In this document: in pieces, positions 1 through 6,353 of the stretch | Layout: each line of letters starts with the position of its first letter | Numbering within the stretch: position 1 is the first letter of the stretch | Source of the DNA: Lachnospiraceae bacterium | Lineage (GTDB): Bacteria > Bacillota_A > Clostridia > Lachnospirales > Lachnospiraceae | Assembly: GCA_017553965.1 (NCBI GenBank) | Contig: JAFZJK010000181.1 | Span: forward strand, 1-14,995 | DNA length: 14,995 bases | Reading direction: 5' to 3' | Position numbers and translations under genes: made by a program | Notes under the pieces: model-generated | What the model was told of the DNA's origin: nothing | Database searches by the model: none | The model's input: only the letters and a program-made list of their open reading frames with translations

Positions 1-69
1 GAGTCAATCCCCGCTGTTTCCCAAATAGGTTTTGGGATTACCGCTTTTCTATGGATAATACGTTGGTTA

Positions 70-705
70 TTACCTGTATATTATCGTTTTATTGATAGGA
101 GTCCCTATGCTTGAAAACTTTGTCTCATACTCGGTCATGATATTCCCCGATGCATACTCACTGTTATGCAGGTCATAGGTTACGTCTCTTGTTTTCCAGC
201 CGGCTTCCGCTGCTGCCTCCAGCGAGTAATCAAACAGACCTCTGTTGTCGGTCTTAAACTCTATTATACCATCCTGTTTTAAAAATGCATCATAACGCTT
301 CAAAAACCTCGGTGATGTAAGCCTTCTTGAGGCATGTCTGTCCTTTGGCCAGGGGTCTGAAAAGTTTAGATATATCCTGTCGATCTCATCTTTGTCAAAG
401 ATGGTATCGATCTCATCGGCATTGAAGGCTACAAAATACAGGTTTTTAAGTGCTTTTTCTTCCTGCTTTCTTAAGGCCTTATAGAGTATCGTGTTGACTC
501 TTTCTATTCCTATATAATTAATGTCGGGATTGCGGGATGCCAGCTCCATGATAAAGCCGCCCTTTCCCATACCGATCTCGATATGAATAGGGTTTTCATT
601 TCCGAATATCTCTTTCCAGTGTCCTTTTTTCGATGCTGGATCCTGAACCACATATTCACTTTCCACAACGGCTATGTCAGCCTTTGGATTATGTCGTACT
701 CTCAT
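70..705 (-). CDS. trmB: tRNA (guanine-N7-)-methyltransferase TrmB
   Basis: It transfers a methyl group from S-adenosylmethionine to N7 of guanosine 46 in the variable loop of tRNAs, in the cytoplasm. The 211-residue length is normal for bacterial TrmB. Visible motifs are the SAM-binding EIGMGKGG loop (residues 43-50), the family signature NFSDPWPKDRH (about 114-124) followed by ASRRLTSPRFL, and the FKTDNRGLF segment near residue 150, all characteristic of TrmB rather than of other Rossmann methyltransferases. The ATG start is preceded by a GGAG at 715-718 with a 9-nt gap and by a near-consensus promoter at 748-776, so it is probably transcribed alone or as the first gene of a unit running off the left edge. 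The gene points away from the GH43 cassette. The family assignment is secure; activity is inferred from homology. Confidence 0.96.
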   Translation of the reverse strand: MRVRHNPKADIAVVESEYVVQDPASKKGHWKEIFGNENPIHIEIGMGKGGFIMELASRNPDINYIGIERVNTILYKALRKQEEKALKNLYFVAFNADEIDTIFDKDEIDRIYLNFSDPWPKDRHASRRLTSPRFLKRYDAFLKQDGIIEFKTDNRGLFDYSLEAAAEAGWKTRDVTYDLHNSEYASGNIMTEYETKFSSIGTPINKTIIYR

Positions 706-747
706 TACTTTTTTCTCCGGTTTTCAATATTATAAAAACTGTTGATT

Positions 748-776
748 ATCATACCATAACGCATTCCGGATATCAA
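748..776 (-). promoter_or_regulatory. sigma-A type promoter of trmB
   Basis: Read on the minus strand, TTGATA (771-776) and TATGAT (748-753) are separated by exactly 17 nt, giving five of six matches to both the -35 and -10 consensus hexamers. The expected start of transcription is about 740, leaving a leader of roughly 35 nt before the trmB ATG. No competing start with a good -35 was found nearby. Confidence 0.72.
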
Positions 777-789
777 GTTTTAGTTAATG

Positions 790-806
790 TGACCGTCGGC
801 CGGTCA
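790..806. promoter_or_regulatory. inverted repeat between divergent promoters, candidate operator
   Basis: TGACCG and CGGTCA form a perfect 6-bp inverted repeat with a 5-nt centre. A looser, wider pair surrounds it: TTAATGTG at 784-791 and the near-complement CACATTTA at 813-820. The site lies just upstream of the trmB -35 box and about 36 nt upstream of the GH43 -35 box, a usual position for an activator or a shared regulator of carbohydrate genes. No regulator gene is in the window, so the binding protein is unknown and the role is inference from position and symmetry. Confidence 0.35.
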
Positions 807-841
807 AATACCCACATTTACGTTCGATACAAAAAAATACA

Positions 842-870
842 TTGATAATCAAAGGATTTTAATATATAAT
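842..870 (+). promoter_or_regulatory. sigma-A type promoter of the GH43 cassette
   Basis: TTGATA (842-847) and a perfect TATAAT (865-870) are separated by 17 nt, in AT-rich surroundings. Transcription should begin near 877, giving a leader of about 60 nt before the first GH43 start codon. The strength of this core promoter suggests that any control is by repression or by the upstream inverted repeat rather than by dependence on a weak core. Confidence 0.78.
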
Positions 871-935
871 AGATATGATTACGGACAGCAACAGTAAATC
901 AAAGCTGCCGGTATAGCGAAACTAGGAGGTTTACG

Positions 936-2342
936 ATGAAAAAACAGGCTTTTAATCCATATCTGCCCTCATGGGAGTATGTGCCTGACGGCGAGCCTTA
1001 TGTATTCGACGGACGCTTGTACGTATACGGTTCTCATGACCAGTATAACGGCCAGGCATTCTGTCTGGGTGATTACGTAGGCTGGTCGGCTCCAATTGAC
1101 GATCTTGGCAACTGGAGATATGAAGGTATCACATACCCGAGGATGGCAGACCCGGCCAATGACGGAAGAATGGTGCTTTACGCTCCCGATGTTACCATCG
1201 GTCCCGATGGCAGATACTATATGTATTACTGTCTTGATAAGGTGCCGATCGTATCTGTTGCGGTATGCGACACACCTGCAGGAAAATATGAGTTTTACGG
1301 ACATGTACATTATCAGGATGGCACCAGACTCGGCGAAAGAGAAGGCGACGAGCCCCAGTTCGATCCCGGTGTTATAACGGAAGACGGAAAGACTTATCTT
1401 TATACAGGTTTCTGCGGAATGGGCGACAAGTCCAGGACAGGGTCGTTTTGCTGTGTACTTGACAGCGATATGCTTACGATCATCAAGGATCCCGTAAGGA
1501 TAGTACCCGGCGTTATGTATGCTGCAGGTACCGAATATGAAGGGCATGCTTTCTTTGAGGCATCTTCCATCAGAAAGCGCGGAGATACATATTATTACAT
1601 CTACTCTTCACAGGTTATGCATGAGCTTTGCTATGCGACCTCAAAGAGTCCCGATAAAGACTTTAAATACGGCGGAGTTATCGTAAGTAACGCCGATATA
1701 GGAATAGACAGCTATAAGCCTAAGGAAATGGTAGCCGGTACCGTAGGTAACGATCACGGCAGTATAGTTCAGATAGGTGACGACTGGTACATCTTCTACC
1801 ACAGACAGACAAACGGAACCTGGTTCTGTCGTCAGGGCTGTGCTGAGAAAATAAAATTTGAAGAAGACGGTTCAATTAAGCAGGTTGAGATGACCTCATG
1901 CGGTCTTAACGGCGGACCTTTAGAGGGAAAAGGCGAATATGCCACATATATCTGCTGCAACCTGTTCAATAAGGAAGCAAAGCCCGGACCTTTTGGTATG
2001 GGATTTCATGGAAACAACGCCAAGATCATCATGGACGGCCGCGACGGCGATGAAGAGCTCGGGTATGTTTATAACGTAAAGAACGGCGATGTTATTGGCT
2101 TTAAGTACTTTGACTGCAAGGGTATCACTAAGGTCAAAGTTACCACCAGAGGTTATTCATACGGTAAGTTTGAAGTCCGGACCAAATGGGACGGAGAGGT
2201 ACTCGGTACCATAGATGTTATAAGTTCTAACTTTTGGGAGGCTCATGAGGCCGATATAGCTATCCCCGACGGAGTAAATGCTTTATACTTTACATTCACC
2301 GGAGGCGGAAACTGCAGTTTTAAATCTTTCGAACTGATATAA
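936..2342 (+). CDS. GH43 family glycoside hydrolase with C-terminal CBM6-like domain
   Basis: This is probably an arabinofuranosidase or beta-xylosidase acting on arabinoxylan or arabinan oligosaccharides; GH43 enzymes invert the anomeric configuration. The N-terminal five-bladed beta-propeller covers about residues 5-340. The likely catalytic set is D18 (base, in VPDGEP), D143 (pKa modulator, in QFDPGV) and E208 (acid, in FFEASS); YAPDV at 83-87 is another family landmark. Residues about 360-468 look like a CBM6-type beta-sandwich (GYVYNV, KFEVRTKWDG, FTGGGNCSFKSFEL). There is no signal peptide or transmembrane segment, so the enzyme should stay in the cytoplasm. The ATG is preceded by AGGAGG at 924-929 with a 6-nt gap. 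It is the first gene of the cassette, followed after 117 nt by a second GH43. Family membership is clear; exact substrate and subfamily are not decidable by eye. Confidence 0.9.
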   Translation: MKKQAFNPYLPSWEYVPDGEPYVFDGRLYVYGSHDQYNGQAFCLGDYVGWSAPIDDLGNWRYEGITYPRMADPANDGRMVLYAPDVTIGPDGRYYMYYCLDKVPIVSVAVCDTPAGKYEFYGHVHYQDGTRLGEREGDEPQFDPGVITEDGKTYLYTGFCGMGDKSRTGSFCCVLDSDMLTIIKDPVRIVPGVMYAAGTEYEGHAFFEASSIRKRGDTYYYIYSSQVMHELCYATSKSPDKDFKYGGVIVSNADIGIDSYKPKEMVAGTVGNDHGSIVQIGDDWYIFYHRQTNGTWFCRQGCAEKIKFEEDGSIKQVEMTSCGLNGGPLEGKGEYATYICCNLFNKEAKPGPFGMGFHGNNAKIIMDGRDGDEELGYVYNVKNGDVIGFKYFDCKGITKVKVTTRGYSYGKFEVRTKWDGEVLGTIDVISSNFWEAHEADIAIPDGVNALYFTFTGGGNCSFKSFELI

Positions 2343-2366
2343 TAATTGTTGAAGATTTAAAGGTAA

Positions 2367-2414
2367 CCCCTCATCAGTCTGCTTCGCAGACAGCTTCCCC
2401 TCTAAGGGGAAGCC
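2367..2414. repeat. dispersed double-hairpin repeat, copy A
   Basis: Two hairpins lie side by side: GTCTGC/GCAGAC with a 3-nt loop (2377-2391) and GCTTCCCC/GGGGAAGC with a 5-nt loop (2393-2413), preceded by CCCCTCAT. A second copy in the same orientation lies at 12667-12713; over the first 35 aligned positions (from 2366 and 12666) 30 are identical. It sits between two GH43 genes and contains no ORF. It is not followed by a T-run, so it is not a classical terminator. It resembles the short palindromic repeats scattered in intergenic regions of many Clostridia genomes; the family name is unknown to me. Confidence 0.8.
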
Positions 2415-2444
2415 TATAATAGAATTATCAAGAATATTTAGGAT

Positions 2445-2450
2445 AAGGAG
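2445..2450 (+). promoter_or_regulatory. ribosome binding site that selects a TTG start
   Basis: AAGGAG ends 9 nt before a TTG codon at 2460, but 21 nt before the first in-frame ATG (2472). The spacing therefore favours TTG as the initiator of the second GH43 gene. Confidence 0.6.
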
Positions 2451-2459
2451 AGTCGCTTT

Positions 2460-3458
2460 TTGGCGGCAACTATGAATATGGCAAAACAAAGAGAAGCATT
2501 AGTAACCAATATTTTTACAGCAGATCCTTCTGCACACGTATTTAACGACAAGATCTATATCTACCCTTCACATGACCTCCCTCATGACGGAGCTGATGAT
2601 GACGAAGGTATCGAATACGCTATGGAGGATTACCACATCCTTTCCATGGACAATGTTGATGAAGCTACCCCTTGTATCGACAACGGCGAAGCTCTTCACA
2701 TGAAGGATATCCCTTGGGTCAGCAAGCAGATGTGGGCACCCGATGTAGCATTTAAGGATGGAAAATATTATCTTTACTTCCCCGCAAGAGACCTTGACGG
2801 TGTATTCCGTCTCGGTGTTGCAGTATCCGACAGCCCCGTAGGTCCTTTCAAGGCTGAAGATAACTATATCCCCGGAAGTATGAGTATCGATCCCGCCGTA
2901 TTCGAAGAGAACGGCAGATACTACTGCTACAACGGCGGTCTCTGGGGCGGACAGCTTGAAAAGTGGATGACAGGCTCATATGTTGAGAATCCCGCTGAGA
3001 TCCCCGCAGATGCACCCGCACTCGGACCGTTCTTTGCAGAGCTTAACGAAGATATGAAGACCTTTAAGGCTACTCCCAAGATGGTTACCATCTTAGATGA
3101 GAACGGCGAGCCCATCAAAGCAGGCGATGAGGACAGACGTTACTTCGAAGGTCCTTGGATGCACAAATATAACGGACTTTACTATCTGTCATACTCAACC
3201 GGTACAACACATTACCTCGTATATGCTACCGGCACAAGCCCCGAAGGACCTTTCACTTATCGCGGAAGACTTATGGAGCCGGTTATCGGATGGACCACAC
3301 ATCACTCCATCGTAGAGTATCACGGAAAGTGGTATCTGTTCTATCATGACTGCGAGATCTCACAGGGTATCAACCACAGAAGAAACGTTAAGTTTACCGA
3401 GATCTTCTACAATGAGGACGGCACCATCAAGACCGTATTCCCTTACGATCACAAATGA
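2460..3458 (+). CDS. GH43 family glycoside hydrolase, single-domain (beta-xylosidase / alpha-L-arabinofuranosidase type)
   Basis: A compact GH43 enzyme with only the five-bladed propeller, likely releasing xylose or arabinose from the ends or side chains of short oligosaccharides. Numbered from the TTG start, the expected catalytic residues are D22 (base, in FTADPSAHVF), D144 (pKa modulator, in SIDPAVF) and E230 (acid, in YFEGPW). KQMWAPDV and the TTHHSIVEYHGKWYLFYHD stretch are also family landmarks, the histidine being a usual ligand of the central metal site. It has no signal peptide, so it should be cytoplasmic. The start is TTG by ribosome-binding-site spacing; an ATG at 2472 would shorten it by four residues. 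Codons end in C unusually often (TAC, AAC, ATC, GAC), suggesting high expression. The pattern best fits a xylosidase-like subfamily, but the substrate is an inference. Confidence 0.9.
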   Translation: MAATMNMAKQREALVTNIFTADPSAHVFNDKIYIYPSHDLPHDGADDDEGIEYAMEDYHILSMDNVDEATPCIDNGEALHMKDIPWVSKQMWAPDVAFKDGKYYLYFPARDLDGVFRLGVAVSDSPVGPFKAEDNYIPGSMSIDPAVFEENGRYYCYNGGLWGGQLEKWMTGSYVENPAEIPADAPALGPFFAELNEDMKTFKATPKMVTILDENGEPIKAGDEDRRYFEGPWMHKYNGLYYLSYSTGTTHYLVYATGTSPEGPFTYRGRLMEPVIGWTTHHSIVEYHGKWYLFYHDCEISQGINHRRNVKFTEIFYNEDGTIKTVFPYDHK

Positions 3459-3507
3459 TATTTATCAAAGTCCACACTTAAAACAGTGTATACTATGCTA
3501 AATTTCG

Positions 3508-3540
3508 GGGACAGCCGAAAACGGCTGTCCCTGTTTCATT
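3508..3540 (+). terminator. rho-independent terminator-like hairpin after the GH43 pair
   Basis: GGGACAGCCG and CGGCTGTCCC form a perfect 10-bp, GC-rich stem with an AAAA loop (3508-3531), followed by the moderately T-rich TGTTTCATT. It starts 49 nt after the second GH43 stop codon. The weak T-tract makes it an imperfect intrinsic terminator; it could instead protect the 3' end of the GH43 message or attenuate transcription into the beta-helix gene. Confidence 0.65.
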
Positions 3541-3596
3541 CCAATAGCATTAAATAAGTAAATGTCTGACGGCGAACATTGCAGAAAGGAGCGGAA

Positions 3597-5321
3597 ATGA
3601 ACGTTAAGAAAACCAATGCGCTATTTCTTTTTTTGACTGTTATCATAACCATCTTTTTATGCCCGTCTACACTTCTTGAGGCAAAAACGAAAAATCCGGA
3701 GTATTCGTTTGATGTCTCTTCACTAACACTTTATATGGGCTGGGACAGCTATCTGTGCGACATACTCGGCACGGGTGAAGAAGCTGAGATCTCTTACCGG
3801 AGCGGCAACGAAAATATAGTATTTATAACCCCCGAAGGTGAGATATTCCCGGTATCCAAAGGCAAAACAAAAGTATATGCGGATGTCACGGAAAACGGTA
3901 AGACCACAACCTGTTCCATAAAGGTCACCGTTAAGGAGCCCTACACCAAGCTTGCGTCATCTATAGACGCCATGACCTTAAACAGTTCCTTTACCTTTAA
4001 GCTTAAAAGATACGGACACACACAGCCCATCACCTGGACTCTTGAAGGGAAAGGGTATGCAGAGATAGAAGCTGTATCCGCAGAAGAATGTAAGCTTACC
4101 ACATTAAAGCCCGGCACTGTCACTCTTACAGCTGCATGCGGCGAAGATACATTCAGTACCAACATTAAGATATATCCCGGTGAAGGTGAACTGTTTATCA
4201 TTTCACCCGATTCCGTACCGTATAATTCAAACTATGTAAAATACGGAACTTATAACAATAAAACAAAAGGATATTATCTCCTTCGCTCTTATTTGGAGCG
4301 GCTGAACACCTTAAAGGGTGGAGTGCTTGTACTCCAAAAAGGTACCTATACCGTTACCAACACACTTTGTATCCCCTCCAATACTACCATCATTTTAGAG
4401 GACGGGGCATATATAAAGAAAACCGACGATACCGGCTCAAAGAGCCTAACCGCTACGGCATCTCTCTTCCAAACCGTTTCCTATACAAACGCGTCGAAGG
4501 AAGGTGTATTTAAAGGGTATAATGGGGAACATGATATTCAGATACTCGGCGAAGGCAAAGCCTATATAGACCTTAACCACATACAGTGTCAGGGTATCAT
4601 AAGTGCTCACTGCAGTAACCTGACTATATCGGGTATTTCATTTTTGAACATGAATACCTATCACTTTATAGAGCTTGATGCTTCCTATAATGTAACCATA
4701 AAGAACAACTATTTCTACGGTTCGACCGAGTCAACTACCTCACGTAAGGAAGCCATCAATCTGGACACTCCCGACAAGGCCACCGGCGGCCTGCACCAGC
4801 TGTGGACCAGCTATGACAAGACTCCCAATAAGGATATCTTTATCACCGACAACCTCTTCTACAAAATAGAATGCGGTGTCGGTACACATAAGTATTCCGA
4901 GGGAAGTATGCATCAGAATGTGAATATCTTAAGGAACACCTTTATAGATTCTTCCAACTATGCGATAAGGTGTATGAACTGGGACCAGCCCGTGATCCGT
5001 GATAATACATTTATTGGTACCGAGACTCCCGAGCCCGACACCTATACCATAATAATTAACGGTGCCACAAACCCTACCATCACGGAAAACAGGTTTGAAA
5101 ATATAAATACGCCAGTGGGCTTTTATCACTGGCGCAATACGGGTTACGGTAAAGAATATGCACCGATATACAACAAGCTTGACAGCTCATATGCTTCGGC
5201 TATAAAAAAGAATTATCTTAAAAACGTAATTAATCCTTACTGTGAATTATTTAATGTACTTGATGATTATGAAGAGGAAAACGTGGATATCATAATGATA
5301 AACGGTTACCCTTCAGCATAA
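3597..5321 (+). CDS. secreted protein with two Ig-like (Big_2) domains and a right-handed beta-helix
   Basis: A 574-residue exported protein, probably acting on or binding plant cell-wall polysaccharide. Residues 1-29 form a signal peptide (KK, hydrophobic core, likely cleavage after LEA). Two Big_2-like domains follow, about 33-111 (YRSGNENIV, EGEIFPVSKGKTKV) and 114-196. Residues about 230-565 have the short repeated N-x-F/I rungs of a right-handed parallel beta-helix (NVTIKNNYF, DIFITDNLF, NVNILRNTF, NPTITENRF), as in pectate lyases and GH28 polygalacturonases. Acidic and histidine residues cluster around D390 and D393 (INLDTPD) and H431 (GVGTH), a plausible active site, but no classical GH28 or PL1 signature is obvious. 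There is no LPXTG anchor. AGGAG at 3587-3591 lies 5 nt before this ATG; an in-frame TTG at 3579 would place that site inside the gene and is rejected. The 3' end overlaps the convergent lipoprotein gene by 16 nt. Confidence 0.85.
   Translation: MNVKKTNALFLFLTVIITIFLCPSTLLEAKTKNPEYSFDVSSLTLYMGWDSYLCDILGTGEEAEISYRSGNENIVFITPEGEIFPVSKGKTKVYADVTENGKTTTCSIKVTVKEPYTKLASSIDAMTLNSSFTFKLKRYGHTQPITWTLEGKGYAEIEAVSAEECKLTTLKPGTVTLTAACGEDTFSTNIKIYPGEGELFIISPDSVPYNSNYVKYGTYNNKTKGYYLLRSYLERLNTLKGGVLVLQKGTYTVTNTLCIPSNTTIILEDGAYIKKTDDTGSKSLTATASLFQTVSYTNASKEGVFKGYNGEHDIQILGEGKAYIDLNHIQCQGIISAHCSNLTISGISFLNMNTYHFIELDASYNVTIKNNYFYGSTESTTSRKEAINLDTPDKATGGLHQLWTSYDKTPNKDIFITDNLFYKIECGVGTHKYSEGSMHQNVNILRNTFIDSSNYAIRCMNWDQPVIRDNTFIGTETPEPDTYTIIINGATNPTITENRFENINTPVGFYHWRNTGYGKEYAPIYNKLDSSYASAIKKNYLKNVINPYCELFNVLDDYEEENVDIIMINGYPSA
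5098..5134 (-). terminator. possible intrinsic terminator of the minus-strand block, antisense inside the beta-helix gene
   Basis: On the minus strand CGCCAGTG and CACTGGCG form a perfect 8-bp stem with a 9-nt loop (5110-5134), followed directly by TATTTATATTTT (5098-5109). It lies about 170 nt beyond the stop codon of the PrsA-like gene, which otherwise has no terminator because it overlaps the convergent gene. The hairpin is also coding sequence on the plus strand, so it could be coincidental. Confidence 0.42.
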
Positions 5322-6337
5322 GCATTGTAACTGTCTGTAATGCTTTTCCATACAGGATCGTTGTTTTCGACATCAATATCCTGTTTCCATTCCAGATAGG
5401 CTTCTTCAAACACCTGCTGCTCGCGCTGCTCTATTATCTTGATGCGGGCAGCTTTTGTTTTGTCTTCATCCGAAAGCTTTACGCATTCAAATATGAAAAA
5501 CGCTTCGTCACTTTCAAGTATACGGCTTATTTCATTCTCACGTAGCCAGAATACTATACCTGCCATGTCTTCGGGCAGACGCTCCGTTAAACCTTTATAG
5601 TCAATTATCAGGTCTGTTACCACTATATCATCACTTTCAAAATCCTTTAGTGTGGCTTTGGTATTTTTCTCCGTCGATGATTTTATCGACTCCATGATGG
5701 CTTTTCTTGCCGCTATCTCCTCATCACTGTAAAACACCTGGTCTCCGGATTTGTTTTCATAAGTCTTCGGGAGCATGATATAACGGAGTACCATAAATCT
5801 TACATCTTTTTCATCCGTAGTTGTATCGACATTCAGAGTAAGATATTCATATACCTTTGTGGCCAGCAGGTTATCTTCATATACCTGTTCCACCAGAGCC
5901 TTTGTGATATTGTATTTTTTCTGCTGTTCTTCATCAAGCTTTTCCATGTATTCGCCGGCGGCTATGCTGATCTCGGTCCTGTCATCTCCGGATAAAGATA
6001 TCCCGAGTCCCTCGGCCTTTGAGGCCACCACCTTGATGTTTACTATCTTGTCACGAATGTACTCCTGCAGGGCCTCTCCGAAAAGCTTTCCTTCGGTATT
6101 CATCTTATAGTTCCAGATATCTTTTCCGTACAGATTGTCGGTCTCATCAAGTATCGGAAGGGCATAGAGGTTCCATTCGGGGAGTGTTACCTGTATACCG
6201 TTTACGGCAAATACCGCATCCTCCCTGAACTGTGTTCTTTCCGGCTCCTGTGTTTCGTTTTTGGCACAGGCAGTATGCATTACGATCATGAAAAAGATCA
6301 ATAAATATTTAATTGTCCCTTTTATCAGCTTTTTCAT
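5306..6337 (-). CDS. PrsA/SurA-like foldase lipoprotein (degenerate parvulin domain)
   Basis: A 343-residue surface lipoprotein predicted to help exported proteins fold outside the membrane. Residues 1-24 are a lipoprotein-type signal peptide ending in HTAC; C24 would be lipidated, although His at -3 is unusual. VNGIQVTLPEWNLY (about 46-59) and the helical part that follows resemble the SurA/PrsA N-terminal chaperone region. Residues about 180-300 look like a diverged parvulin peptidyl-prolyl isomerase domain (VLRYIMLPKTY at the place of the usual HIL strand, and FWLRENEISRILESDEAFFIFECVKL at its end). Key parvulin residues are not evident, so it may be a chaperone without isomerase activity. 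The ATG follows AGGA with a 5-nt gap and begins 16 nt after the mfd stop, so co-transcription with mfd is likely; such a gene after mfd is common in Lachnospiraceae. The 3' end overlaps the convergent beta-helix gene. Confidence 0.78.
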   Translation of the reverse strand: MKKLIKGTIKYLLIFFMIVMHTACAKNETQEPERTQFREDAVFAVNGIQVTLPEWNLYALPILDETDNLYGKDIWNYKMNTEGKLFGEALQEYIRDKIVNIKVVASKAEGLGISLSGDDRTEISIAAGEYMEKLDEEQQKKYNITKALVEQVYEDNLLATKVYEYLTLNVDTTTDEKDVRFMVLRYIMLPKTYENKSGDQVFYSDEEIAARKAIMESIKSSTEKNTKATLKDFESDDIVVTDLIIDYKGLTERLPEDMAGIVFWLRENEISRILESDEAFFIFECVKLSDEDKTKAARIKIIEQREQQVFEEAYLEWKQDIDVENNDPVWKSITDSYNAYAEG

Positions 6338-6353
6338 CTTGTTCCTATCCGAC

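Noticed and set aside
1..69. Small hairpin CCCAAA/TTTGGG at 20-36 just downstream of trmB, possible terminator
   Set aside because: On the minus strand the stem is followed by AACAGCGG rather than a T-run, and the stem is only 6-7 bp; nothing else is recognisable in this edge stretch.
969..1547. Long open frame antisense to the first GH43 gene
   Set aside because: The plus-strand frame is an unmistakable GH43 with all catalytic residues; the antisense translation has no family features and no ribosome binding site.
2393..2420. Second hairpin of repeat copy A as a terminator, or the adjacent TATAAT as a promoter for the second GH43
   Set aside because: No T-run follows the hairpin on the plus strand, and no acceptable -35 hexamer lies 16-18 nt before the TATAAT.
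3579..3596. Upstream in-frame TTG start for the beta-helix protein
   Set aside because: It would bury the AGGAG site inside the gene and has no site of its own; the ATG at 3597 gives a clean signal peptide.
3484..3596. TATACT and similar -10-like words as a promoter for the beta-helix gene
   Set aside because: No matching -35 hexamer at suitable spacing; the calls would be guesswork in AT-rich sequence.
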